Shown here in pieces: positions 41,070 through 53,156 of a stretch of DNA of 64,000 bases. The notes under the pieces are model-generated. The model made no database searches and was not told the DNA's origin. It worked only from the letters and a program-made list of their open reading frames with translations. Position 1 is the stretch's first letter; the number at the start of each line of letters is the position of its first letter. The stretch comes from Trochalopteron elliotii. Taxonomy: Eukaryota; Chordata; Aves; Passeriformes; Leiothrichidae. Location: contig JANPWX010000161.1 of assembly GCA_024734555.1 (NCBI GenBank), positions 1,585,340 to 1,649,339 of the forward strand, in the 5' to 3' direction. Position numbers and translations under genes: made by a program.

Positions 41070-41583
41070 GTTCAGAGGAGGCATTGAGATGCTCAGAAGG
41101 CTGGAGCACCTTTCCCATGAGGACAGGCTGAGGGAGTTATTCTTCAGCCTGGAGAAGAGAATTAGAGAAATGGAGGCTGAGGAAGTAAGGAGAAGAGAAA
41201 TAGGTTCTTCAGCCTGGAGAAGAGCAATTGGTCTCCAGGGAAACCTTAGAGCAGCTAAAGTGTAGTTTAAAGGAATTCCAAGAGAGCTGGAGAGATAATT
41301 TTGACAAGGGCTTGGAGTGATAGGACAAGGGGTGATGGCTTTAAATTGATAGAGTGGGTTTAGATCAGCTATCAGAAAAAAATCCTTCCCTGTGGGGGTG
41401 GTGAGGCCCTGGCACAGGTTCCCAGAGAAGCTGTGAATGTTCCATCCATGGAAGTGTCCAAGGCCAGGTTGGACAAGGCTTGGAACAACCTGGGATAGTG
41501 GAGGGTGTTCCTACCCATGGCAGAGGGTAGGAATGAGATGAGCTTTCAACTCCCCTCCAACCCAAACCGTTCTATGGTAGGAT
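41070..41583 (+). mobile_element. CR1 LINE fragment (3' end)
   Basis: This matches the 3' end of avian CR1 non-LTR retrotransposons, + orientation. Recognisable blocks in order are GGCTGGAGCACCTTTCCCAT, GAGGACAGGCTGAGGGAG, TTCAGCCTGGAGAAGAGA, GATAGGACAAGGGGTGATGG, GTGGTGAGGCCCTGGCACAG, CCAAGGCCAGGTTGGACA and CTCCAACCCAAACCGTTCTA. It ends in a remnant of the ATTCTATG-type terminal repeat. The copy is 5'-truncated, as is usual for CR1, and carries no coding capacity. It has an internal partial duplication: TTCTTCAGCCTGGAGAAGAG occurs at 41140 and again at 41205. Confidence 0.9.
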
Positions 41584-42844
41584 TTTTTCCTTTTGAAGCA
41601 GTGCTGTGTCTGTGTGGATGTTTGTGTGAGGACTTTCTTAAACTGCAGAGTAAGCTGAGAATTTACAGCCTTATTCAAATCAATTAGAAATGTTTTCTTA
41701 CGGAACTCAGTGCCTGACATCAGTCAACTTCTGCACTAAATGATCCAAATCATTAAATAATGAAGACTTCTTGGCTGTGTTGTTCAAGCTGAGAGAATTT
41801 AGTATCCAATGGTAATTAGAGTATAATTATTTTAGATGGAGGGTTGCCTGTTATGGTATATAAAATTTTCCTCCTTTTCAGTGAGCAGAAAAAAAATTCC
41901 ATAAGGTGCTTCTCTTCAAGGTGACTTTGTGTCTTAGAGTTCTGAAGGGGTCTGGCATTTTGTTTATGCCTGCAGAAAATATCAGAGGTCACTGATATCA
42001 GGGGTTCCCATCTTCACTTCCCTCTTAGGAGGAGGTAGTTTTGTGAGAGTGCAGTGTACGGTTCCAGTTGCTTTACAAACAGTGCCCTTCTCTGCAAAAA
42101 GCACCTACAAGTGGTGGTCTTTGTCCACACACAAAGTGGCCAGAGTTGTCTTTGCATTTCTGTAGTTCCTAACTTGAAAAACACTTCTTGCCCCAAATGT
42201 CTTTTGCAGGAGATGTGGGAGGTGAATGGGAAAAGGAAGGGAGTGCAAAAAAACCAAGGGGTCTCAGGATTCACCTGTAAAGGCTCTGTGCAGCTGCCAA
42301 GTGAATTTGATTTTAAACCATAGTTTTGTCTTTTTAGACTAAACTGTATTTTTCCCCTTCTGAATTAGGTTCTCCCCACCCACATTTCCAAAGTGCAATT
42401 TCAGGACAGATTGAAATGTATTTTGAGGTCTTCTGTTTTCATTAGGAAATGTGAATTTCTTTTAAATGTAAATTTTCCAGGCTTATAACACTTGTTTTGG
42501 GGAAAATTTTTTTTCTTTTTTGAGTAATGGCAATTAGTTCTGTAATGCATTTAGCCTTGTCTGTTGTCATGTACTTTTTTTCTGGGAATTACTAGTAATT
42601 ATATTATAAACCCTCATTATTTCAAGCTCTTTCAGTATAATGTATTGTTAGACATTTAAAACAAGTCTAAACTGCTAGGCAGTCTAGTTTTTGTAACCTT
42701 GGGAATATCCTCAAAGGAGCACAGAATGTTATTTCAGCAAAAGGAATTAATTGAGACAATACTTAAAATATACATTTAGTTTGAGTAATGTAAATGCAAA
42801 GAATGGATCACAGAAAATCAAATTGCTGAATACGATGTTGAAAT

Positions 42845-42976
42845 AGCACTTGGGCAGACATAGAACACTTTTAATGAACTTTTTATTTCAGTATTTTATT
42901 CAATACTTTTAGCACTTGGGCAGACATAGAACACTTTTAATGAACTTTTTATTTCAGTATTTTATTCAATACTTTT
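42845..42976. repeat. Exact 66-bp tandem duplication
   Basis: Positions 42845-42910 and 42911-42976 are identical over all 66 bases, head to tail. Each copy begins AGCACTTGGGCAGACATAG and ends TTCAATACTTTT. There is no third copy. Confidence 0.95.
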
Positions 42977-43567
42977 GAGGCTTTTGAAGGCCAGAGGGGA
43001 ACTAGCTGAATTGTTTTTCTTTATATTGTATTTTAAAAATTTCGCTGCATGGACAACTTTGCAATAAGCTGTCCCCCCTGCATTGTATCTTTGAGTGTCC
43101 TGAAAACAAAATGTTTGTCTAAAATGTTCTTTTAGAGCACATTAAAGGATGATCTCTGATAACAGAATTAACTGTGTGTGAAATGAGCTCATTGACAGCT
43201 ATTAAGATAGTTTACATGGGTAAGGCTTCTTTGTGTGAATTCAGTTTTCAGAATCCATTGTAGAACTAACTTTTTTGTGAAAAATCATAGACTTGGGAGT
43301 TTCATAGTTTCACTATTCTGTATTCCTTACTGAAATTTGACTTTGTACCTATATTTGTAAGTTATGGATTTTTGTTGTGACCATGCTGCTTTCCCATGGA
43401 GACATTCAAAGTGTCAGTGTTAGAAAGCAGTTATAATAGATTTTTCCAGCAGCAGTTCCTAGCTGGTTGCAGTATCTGTAAAAGCTAACGACATTAAGGA
43501 GTAATGGAGTATGTCTTTCAAAGCACAAGTAACGAGTAATAGGGGTGTTTTGACATAGTGTTTAAAG

Positions 43568-43590
43568 AAAAAAAAAAAAACAAAAAAAAA
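43568..43590. repeat. Poly(A) tract
   Basis: Thirteen A, one C, nine A, followed by CCCC. No element body is recognised upstream, so it cannot be called a retroposon tail. Confidence 0.8.
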
Positions 43591-45042
43591 CCCCATGGAA
43601 TTTGGTTTCCTGCCCAGAACTTTGACTGACTGTCTGGGAATTCAGTGCTGTATGTCAGTGTTATGTAGAATTGGTGTATGTACATTGCAGTGATTCTTTA
43701 CAATTGTTAGTGTCCTGCAAGTTTAGGGCCAGGGGATTGATAGTCTCCAATATTTTGAGTCAGCATTGATAAAGACTTACACTGTTGAGGAAGTGCTGCA
43801 CAGTAAATATTTCCCTTTCTTCCAGAGAGGCAGTGGTGTTCATCTCCCTTATCCGCGTACTGTAAAAATTCACCATTTTTGCAGGTGTGTTTCACCTTTC
43901 AGATTTCAGTGCATCTTTTTTGTTGTCTTCTGTGTTTGCAATAATGTCATTACCTCTTGCATTACTGTTGTTTGTGTGAAGTTCTCCAGCTCCTGGAGCC
44001 TTTCAAAGCCGTTGTACCTTTCATGGATTCTTTGAAACAGCTGAGGTTAAGCATGTGTAGGCAGTGCTGCTGAAGCAAATCTTTACACCTTGTTTATTGA
44101 ATCTTTAAAAATCTTATTTTCATAATATCACTTCACCAATAATAGCTATCCAAGCTGAGTGTTACAAATTTTTAGAGCATGATGAAGATAGTTCTTACAG
44201 CTATTGTGATCATTGGTTAGAGGTTTTTTCTTTAGGAAAGAGCTGCTTTCTAATTGTGCTCTTGGGGAAGCCAACTGACAGTATCTTAACAAAGATGATT
44301 AAGTAAATGCAGGTGTTTGTCATCTTAACACAACTTTCAGTCTACACAATGGTGTATTCAATCTGTATTTCCCTCCCTAAGCAAACAGCATGGAATAAAA
44401 GAGGGTGTTAGGTATGAATCAGAGTAGTAGTTGATTGCAGGAATCCAGACATGGGAGAACTGGAATTCTTTAAAGATGATGTTACTTTACACAGAGGAGA
44501 AATGACATATTTTTAAATGTCACTGCAAGAAAAGACAAGGTTTGGTGTTAGTCTGGATTGGAAGAGATAGGGAGAAAAGTAGAAAAACAATTAAAAATAC
44601 TTTTGAATGATTAGTAAGGTTTTTATTTTGGGATAGCCAAAGAATATGCCTGTAAGGATCTTAAATCTGGCAGTTACTGAAGACCTCATCCCCCATGCAA
44701 AAGCAAAGGAAACGCCTCCTCCCAGGTGCTGATACTCTTGAGAGATACTCTCCTTGCCCAGTTTCTCGTGCTTGTCGCTCACAGCGATGATGATGGAGTC
44801 TCTAGTTGGCTGAGAGTTTGTTGCTGCTTTTCTAAGAATGAATCTGGCAGCCAGAAGCATCACAGATGTTGTCTCCTGACTTGAGCACCCCACTTCCCCC
44901 CGTGCCCCTCGCAGTGCTCAGTGGCAGTCCGGCTTTGTTCCTCGCTCTTGGCCGTGACAGTGTGTGATCTGCCTCAGCACAAACCACAGCCCGTTGCCTC
45001 TGCCATAGAGAAACTGATCCCACATGGCTGAGGATGTGCTGT

Positions 45043-45475
45043 TGATGCCTTGGAGAGGCTACCTGGAACACAGGCTAGACAGAGTTAGAAAATAAAGTAG
45101 GTGTTTATTGAAAGGCCTTCAATAGGTACACCTTGGGCAGTGCAGGAGCCTCGCAGAGGCTACACCCAAAGAGGGATGATGGTCACGAGTTTTTCAGACA
45201 CATATAAGTTTGGTCTGTTTATATATCAGAGGTTACTTGTCCAATTACAGCTTCAGGTAATGAAGTAATTTACTCCAAATTTGCTCCCCCAGTTCACTGT
45301 TGTTTACTTCTCTCAGGCCTGAGACAATAAGGTGTCCTTGAGTTTCAAGTCTAGAGAGAAATTGTTTTGTCTGAATGAAATGGGAGAACAGTAGCTCACA
45401 GGCTATGGAATTTTAGAGTTATACACTAAAGCAGTACTGATCTGAAAAATATAAAAGCTAAAACTTAAGGCAGCA
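45043..45475 (-). mobile_element. Solo LTR of an endogenous retrovirus
   Basis: A 433-bp element with the structure of a solitary LTR in - orientation. Read on the - strand it begins TGCTGCC and ends GGCATCA, the usual TG...CA ends. The direct repeat CTGT flanks it at 45039-45042 and 45476-45479. On the - strand a TATATAAA (45218-45225) is followed about 110 bp later by AATAAA (45104-45109), in the promoter-then-poly(A) order of an LTR, with a short U5. A 4-bp target duplication suggests a gammaretrovirus-like (ERV1) element, but 4 bp could match by chance. No gag, pol or env sequence adjoins it. The sequence resembles LTRs I associate with songbird genomes. Confidence 0.7.
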
Positions 45476-46297
45476 CTGTGAGTTTGTGCTTGCAGAGTGT
45501 TTGTTTGCCTGCTTCTGCTCAAGCTGGCTGCAAAAGGTGGCTTTGGGTGATTTGTCCTTCAGCCCACCCCAGGCCTGCAGGAGAACTGCCAGTGGTGCTG
45601 AGGATGGCCAGGCTCTAAGGCTTTGGTGTTAGGGGTGTTATCCTTCATTGTGATGCAGCACAGGCACAAGGGTGGGCTTGGATGAAGCTGACCAAGTTGA
45701 GCTGTCAATAAATAACCCAAGGTCTGCCACCACACAAAAGGGAGCGACAACACTTTGAACAGTCCGTGGTTATTTCAGTTTGAGGATGTCTCTGTCCTTC
45801 CAGAGGTGTTGCTGTGTGCTTCCCCACAGTGTGTTACCTCCTGCTGAGGTATCTGCCTGAGTTCAGCACCCGCCAGGCTATTTAAAGGGAGCACATGGCC
45901 AAGGCAGTGGAGTTTGTCCCTCTGTTTGAGGTGTGTGTTTTTAAGATGTGCTCTAGGGTTGGCATACTTTCCCTTGGGGTGATGCTGAAACAGGCCCTCT
46001 GTTTTCTGTGTTATGCTGCAAGAGAACAGCTGAGCAGCACAATCAAAATGATTTGCACTGTGTCCAGTGTCCTTCATGGAACACACTTCTGCCTGTGACA
46101 AACTAACATACAGTTATCAGAAAAGAGTAGCACTTGGATATTTGCATTTAATCTGCAGCATCTGCAGATTGAAAACTACCATATTTGGCAGCTCTTCTAC
46201 ACACACTTCCCCCTGCACACACTCCTGTGGTAGGGGTCAGGAGGAGACCAGCACTGCCTGGCACCTTGCAGTCACTTTTTTTGATGGCAGTAACTTT

Positions 46298-46540
46298 GAT
46301 GGAGCCAGTCCAGACAAGGGCAGCAAAGCTGCTGAAGGAGCACAAGTCATATGAGGAGAGGTTGAGGGATCTGGGGTGGTTCAGCCTGCAGAAAGGGAGG
46401 CTCAGAGATCACCTCTTTACAAGTATGTGAAAGGAGGCTGCAGTCAAATGGAGTCGGTCTCTTCTCCCAGACAACCAGCAAGATGTGAGGATATGGCCTC
46501 AAGTTGAACCAGAGGACCTTGACACTGGATCTTTGGAAAA
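46298..46540 (+). mobile_element. CR1 LINE fragment (internal 3' region)
   Basis: A second, older CR1 piece on the + strand. It shows GGAGCCAGTCCAGACAAGGG, GCACAAGTCATATGAGGAGA, GGTTCAGCCTGCAGAAAGG, GTGAAAGGAGGCTGCAG, CGGTCTCTTCTCCCAGACAA and GGCCTCAAGTTG. Compared with typical CR1, part of the segment between AAGCTG and GAGCACAAG is missing. The match fades after GGATCTTTGGAAAAATTTCT, so the terminal part is lost. It lies about 800 bp beyond the solo LTR. Confidence 0.85.
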
Positions 46541-48253
46541 ATTTCTATTTTCTTGGATGTTCTACAAACCCTTTTTTCCACATTCCCATACCCCTGTTTG
46601 TCAGGTTCCTTTTTTTGAGTTGAGTCAATCCCCACTCACGTTCCAGTGTTTACTGGGGCATGTGATGGACATTCAGAGGTGGCTTCTGGCTGAGGAGGCT
46701 TCGAGAACAGAGAGAACTTAAGGTCAGTTTGAGGAGCAGCTTTGGCTCTGAGCTTCAGGAGTGCCTCAGTCTGGAACAGCTTCATGGGAACATTCCTGAT
46801 GAATATTCCTAAGGAGATTTCAATCTAATATTGATTTCCAAGGACAGGGCTGCAGGTTTTCCTGCACATTGCTTATTTTACGATTATCTTGTGTCAAATT
46901 CTGAGACACATCTCAAAGCCTTCCCTTCAAGATTTGATGGCATTATGTGACTTAGCATTTGAAGGTAATGTTTTTGATATGAAGTAGAAATAGTGCTTGG
47001 TGGTTAAGGTGTATTCAGTTTTCTTTGTTTATTAGTTATAGGAACATCCCCAGGGCTATTTATTTTACAAAAAAACCCCAAAAACAAATATGTTGTTGTG
47101 ATAGGGTAGTCAGGTGATTTTTTCACTTGTGTTATAATTCAGCAGTTTTTCTTTGATGAAATTGATAAGCTAGAGTATATTTATACATATGATGTAGAGC
47201 AAGGAAGGAGATAGCTTCAGATAGTTGTCTCAGAAGTTGATGTTTTCCATGACCCAAATATCTTGGCTCGATTTAAAAAAAAAGAAAAAAAGAAAAAACT
47301 GAAATTTACTTTTCAAAAAGTGTTTCTATTAAAAAAAATGAACAAAAAAAAACAACTAAAGAAGAGGGGTGCTAGGGGAGAAGTCTTGACACCAGAAGCT
47401 CTGTCACAGCAGAGTTTCTCTCGGATGTCTGGAAAAAGTCTTATACTTCTGGGATGCTTTCCAAAATATTTTCAGTGACCACTGCCACAGGCGTGAACTT
47501 CTTAATGCATTTTGCAGTAATCTCCACCACAGTGAAATTGATTGCTGTCTGAAAGCTTTTAATGATAACAGGCAAGTAGGGCAGCATAAGTGCCATGAGC
47601 TAATTTGCGTGTGTGCATTATATTGCATGTTTAGGAGTCCTGCAGAGACAGATGCATCACCTCAGGAAAATCCTGCTTAATGTTTTCTACAGAATTATGT
47701 AATTGCATATTTATCATTTTAGATCTTGCAGGAAAGATCTTTTTACTGCATACACAAAGGATGTAGGGTCTCTGGAGATACTTCAGCTGGTACTCAGGGA
47801 AAGGTCTCTGGTAGCTTCCTGAGTTTGAGCTTTTCTAGGGTTCACTTTATAGAAACTGAAATAGATAAGGAGCCAGAGGAGGAGTTTTAGGAAATGCTTT
47901 CCAGCAGACAAAAAGGTACTGTATCAAAGGTGCATCTTCTTCATGTGCCTGCCAAGGAATTTCAGGAGGCTTATAAATGAAAGATTCTATTTTCAAGTTA
48001 GGGGCATTGAGGAAGCTGAAAATACAGTGCTACTTACTGAGTCTTTTTCCATATTATCATAGTATTCCTGATGCAAAAGATCATTAGAAGTAGAGAGGTT
48101 CATCCACCCAGACTGTCACCTTTGCAAGACTGAAGTCTGAGCTGCGCTTCAATTCAAAGAGAAGAGGTTTCAAGAATTATGTTTTTTCTGTAAATAAAAA
48201 AAATCCCACCACCAAAACACGTGTGTATACATATATATAAACCACAATATTTT

Positions 48254-48256
<3 letters not shown>

Positions 48257-48287
<31 letters not shown>

Positions 48288-48295
48288 TGTGTGTG
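48257..48295. repeat. (AC)14 followed by (GT)5, palindromic microsatellite
   Basis: 28 bases of AC repeat run straight into 11 bases of GT repeat, making a self-complementary junction at 48284/48285. An AT-rich TATACATATATATAA stretch lies just before it. Confidence 0.95.
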
Positions 48296-51200
48296 ATAAT
48301 CAAAATTGTTAATGCAAATTGCCAACTGAGAAGCCTGATCTCTGTGTCATTGTCCCTCTGTGCCAGCACAGACATGCTGCTCCAAAGCCCTTCATCCTGC
48401 ACTCCTGCTTCCACAAACCACTGTGGCTGTTGGATGGTCTGCAGAGGTGAGGAGTGAAAAACAAAAACTTGAGCACCAGCAGAGAAAAACAAGCTGTCCT
48501 AAGCAGGCTTCATAGCAAGGGATAAAAAGGTCAAAGGATACATTTATCCCCCTCTACCTTTGGAGCAGCCACTTGGCGTATCCAGCAGAATTTTTCCAGA
48601 CTGTCACTGGTTCATCAGTCGGGCCTTTCTCTCAGTTTTAAATGCCAACATCACTTCAGTTCAGAGGAATTGCTGGCTTCTTTCCCAGACAAAATTTCCC
48701 AAATTCAAAATGACCTTTCAAGATCCTGACTAATAGGAGCTAAACAGCGATTTCCTCTTCATCAGGCCCTTTCTTAGATTGATCCTTTTACTGACAGCAC
48801 AGACCAGTGAAAGACCAGCCCTTCACTTGTGATAATAAACACCTCTTTTGGAGAGGAGCAAACTTAACATTGAATTTGTTATATATTCCAGAAACTATTG
48901 CCCTTGTGTTTGATGTGCTGATTGTGTAAAGGCAGAAGGGAGTACCAGTGGAATTACTAGATTTCCTTTTTTTAAAAATTATTTTTGTATTTAATACAGC
49001 CATTCAGACTCTGCAGTGGGATGCCTACACAGCTCCCCCCCACCATTACTGAGGGAAATTGGGGGAAGATGTGCAGGCAGCAACCCCATGGAATTAGCCA
49101 GGTGCAGCAGGTTTGTCAGCTCAGCACAGCTCTCCCAAGGATTCTGTGCCCATCCTCTCTTCCAGGCACGGAGAAGGAGGAATTTGGGGCTGCCTGGCTC
49201 TGAGCAAGCAGGTTGTGAGGTTCTGCTCTGGGGTGTGCTGTAGGAATTCAAACTGCAGCTTCAGCTCCCTGGAAACCTGCAAAATAGTCATGTAGAGACA
49301 GCCTATACTGATGTCCATCTGGGAAGTCTTTGAAATGTGGCAGGATAGAAAACTGCTTTCAAGGAAGCACCAATGACCATTTCTTGTTGAAGTATTTCAG
49401 ATGCAGAGTTGCTAACTCTTGTTTTTTCTGTTCCCAAAGAAATTTGGGCATAAGAAAAGTGCAGAAACAAATATAATGCTGATTCTTATCAGAGAAAAAC
49501 ACTGTGAGAAATGAATGGCACTGTAAAATGAACGATAAGGCCAGACTAAGGACTGATTTACCATTAGCATCAGGTTTAGTCCCATAGCTGAATTCTGAAG
49601 CAACAGCAGAGATATAACAAGGCTCTTTAACTTTTTTAATAATATGTTGTGGAAAAAGATACCAAAAGATTTGGGGAAAATTGCAGGAAGTATTGGGGAA
49701 AAGTGCCAGAAGTATGCATAATTGCCTGAAAAAGGTAGTACAAATGCAAAATATGGAAAGGTAATAACTGAAACCTGAAATAGCTTGGTTCTATCATGAG
49801 ATCTTTCTTTCAGCTACAGTTTCAGGTTTGGCATTTTCAGTTTTGATTTATATAAGAAAGTCACTATTTTGACCATGGCAAAAGAGAAAGGCTTGTAAGA
49901 CTGAAGGAATATAAGATTGGGTATTTGTGCTCTGTGCCATGTGCTCTGTTCTTTTAACAGCCCGGCTCATCAGCCCTGAGCTGCTGTCACATTTTTGTCA
50001 TGAGATTTTCAATTTGGAGTTGACTATAAGATTGGAGGGGAGAGGTGCATAGATGGAAGAAACATGTTCTCATCTGCAATTTATTAAGTATTCTTTTGCA
50101 GTGCTTTTCATAAAAACGTTAGAATATTTAGGTACGCATTGTTTTTCTGGTAAAGCAGCTCCTTCTTCATTTTATAGACATTGTTAGAGTTATGTTTTCT
50201 ACATCTGTACCCAGGAGCATGCTCAGGCCTGAATCCCACACTGCCAAGTAGTCTGTAATAAAATAACTTGCTTTATTTTTCTTCAGAATTTTGCCGTAGT
50301 GTCTGAGAATCTGATGCTTCATTTTTCAAAGTATGCTTTAAAGCCAAGTGTGGTGAAGCAGAGACCATTGTGAAGATGTTGTGCGGTTTTGTCAACTGAG
50401 AGAGAAATATAAACTGAAACAGAAACTCAGGAAAATTCTCTTGGGTATATTTAAAGTCAGAATATGGTAAATTCTTGGATATTGATTTGAATACTAGAAA
50501 GGTTTCTGTGAGGCATCTTAATCGTTTTTACTTTCATCAAACGCCACAGAGTGGGCTGTTGGCACTGGCAGCCAGAGCTCCGAGGTGTAAACAAGGCTGA
50601 GCCTTTCCTTTTCAGGAGCAAACAGGCACAGACCACCAGCAGTTCCTTACACTTCTATTATTTTTCTTCTTTTTTTAATAGGGATCACTGTGGCTCGGCA
50701 GGTTCACAAGCCACTGCTTCTTGTGTCTCTGCAGAATGTGGATACTGCTCTGGTCATATCAAATAGTACAGTACTATAGAATATCTTTGCTTTGGGATTA
50801 TTTTCTGCTTCTGCTGCTTAACTGCTTTGCCAAGTAGTTGCTTGGCTTGGGTGTTTCACCTATACGTTTTAAAGCCCTGATTGCAGGATATTTAATGATT
50901 CCCTGCCATCAGTGGCTGCTGACAGAAACAAGGTTGAGCACGATAGCTGTGAGTCTATGAATGAGGAAACAAATCCAGAGACCAGTACCAGTGTTGGTCT
51001 GGAAATATAGTCCAGAGGCAGAAATGTCCAAAGGTTTTTTTATCTGCTGTTCCCCAGCTTTATTTCAAAGCTGTTCTTCCTCAGTTTATGATTTTAAAGC
51101 AGTTCACTCTTTTGCCTCATCAATGCCTAATAATTGTTAATTCCTCATCGTAATGGCAGAAATATTCTGTGGATATCTACATTTGCTCTCAGTGTGCAGT

Positions 51201-53118
51201 AAATACTCCTGAGATTTGTACTCTCAGCTGATGCACAGAATGGATCCTGCTGGAAACCAGCCTTTGTTCCAACATTTCCAGTGTGGTCTGTGCTTCAGCT
51301 GGGAGCTTGATTTCTTTGAACTTGAGGTCCCCACATAGACAGGTTTTGGCTGGTGTCATGACCCTTCATTTCAAAGCTGTTGTTCTATAAGGCATTAGTA
51401 AGTGGTGAGCAAATCAGCTCAATTCTCTTGATGCAGCTGAAAGTGCAATTGGGCCAATGCTTAGCTCAATCCTGCATTTCAGAACCTGAGCATTGTGTGC
51501 TTGAATTGTTCTGCATAAACTCTAATTCTGTTCTATTGTGGAAAAGAGCCTGTGCTGCTGTTGCACTTTAGCCAGGCTGAAGTGACAAAAGAACCACCTC
51601 TGATATCTGGAAGAAGCTGAAGTCATTTAACAATCTCTCTTGTTTGAAGCAAAGGAATTCTGTTCCTCTTATCATCCAGTTTGCTGACGTTGTGTCCAGG
51701 GTTTCTCTTGCTGTTTTGACTGAGCCCCAAAGTTCCAAAAGCACAGAACACTTTTTGAAGCAGTTTCTGCCCGTGGCTGAAAATGCAGTGGAGTTCATTA
51801 GCCTGGAAGTGCTGGCTGAGACCCTGCTGGGGGAAGGGGAGCTGCCGTTGTATTTTTTGTATCCCTTGTGCCATTTTGGACTTGAGCAGTATTTATTTTT
51901 AGTACATTTAAACAGTGCAGAAGGAAGGGGCAGTTGTAATATGGCATATTTACATCATGCTGTCAGTTCCTGGCAGCTCCCTTGCCTGTCAGAGAACAGA
52001 ATTGGTCCATTAAGGATGTGAGTGCTACTTATGCCCACCGGTGGTGAAACATCATCTCCAGGGTGGGAAGGCCTCCCCAGGCCAGCAGGTTCGTTTGTTT
52101 TTCTAAGGTGGAGTATGGGGAATTTTTTTCATGTCACAGGGACAGGAATGGGCCATTCTACCTCCCACTTCTTCCTTCATCTCCTCTACTCTGGAAAAAG
52201 AGAGGCGAAGTCTCTACGTGAGATCAACATGTGCTGGTTTTTCCCCTCATGTCACGCTTAAGTTCTCTGCCCCTTTATAAAAATAAAACTCTATAAATAA
52301 AAAAGAACAAATGCTGAGGGGGACAAACTGGACCCACAGTTATGTGCATGTAGTCACTCGTTGAAGTGTGCCTAGCCCCATTCCTCCCAGGCTTCATGCA
52401 TTCCCTGTTTCTTTTGCTGTCAGCTTCTCAGGATGGGAAACATGCACAAACAGTCCTGGCTGGAGCTTTTTTTGCCCTACCATAACATAATAGTAATTGA
52501 GCTTAGGCTGAGATGTTGGGCTCATCTACTGTTGAATTAACTCGTTCTCCATTTCTGTATATTTTGCCCCACTTTGGAGGGAAAATGGCAATGAGTTTTG
52601 CTGCCACACGTTAATGTCACAGTAATACCTTTCTCCTGGAATTAAGCAGTCTGTAACTCTGATCTCTCCTGTGTCACTCTGTTTGCCTCCAGCACAGGCA
52701 CCCTGTGATTTCCCTTTCTTGGAAACTGCCCTGTCTCAGCATGTGAGTAGAAGGCCATGTAAATAAATACCAACCACTTCTTAGCCTTCAGTAGGCATTT
52801 CCTCTTTCCTGGTGGCTGCAGAAGAAACACTTTCTCACAGTTTGGCATCAAACATTTATATAACTTTCCTGCTTGTGGAATTTTTGTTTAGACAATCAGA
52901 TTCTTGGTACAGTTTTTTCATCAGTTTCTATTTTTATTCATCTGTGGTTGCTTGGTTTGTCAGTAAATAGTGTCTGTCAGAAGAAACACTTCATCAGAAA
53001 CTTCTTAAATTTTCAGTAATTGAATAGTAGATCACGATAAGCCTATTCTGTAATATGAAAGATAAGTTTTAAAGAAAAAACTAAATTTATCTTGGAGGGG
53101 GGTTTTTTTGTAACTATG

Positions 53119-53156
53119 ATGGAATATATCTGCCCAAATGGAATATTTCTGCCCAA
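53119..53156. repeat. Short tandem duplication, 2 x 19 bp
   Basis: ATGGAATAT(A/T)TCTGCCCAA occurs twice head to tail, with one mismatch. Confidence 0.8.

Noticed and set aside
41038..41265. 75-codon open frame overlapping the CR1
   Set aside because: It lies in the CR1 3' untranslated region and is not a gene.
51644..52021. 125-codon + strand open frame that reads rather like a protein
   Set aside because: No family recognised, no exon signals, and it stands alone in the intron.
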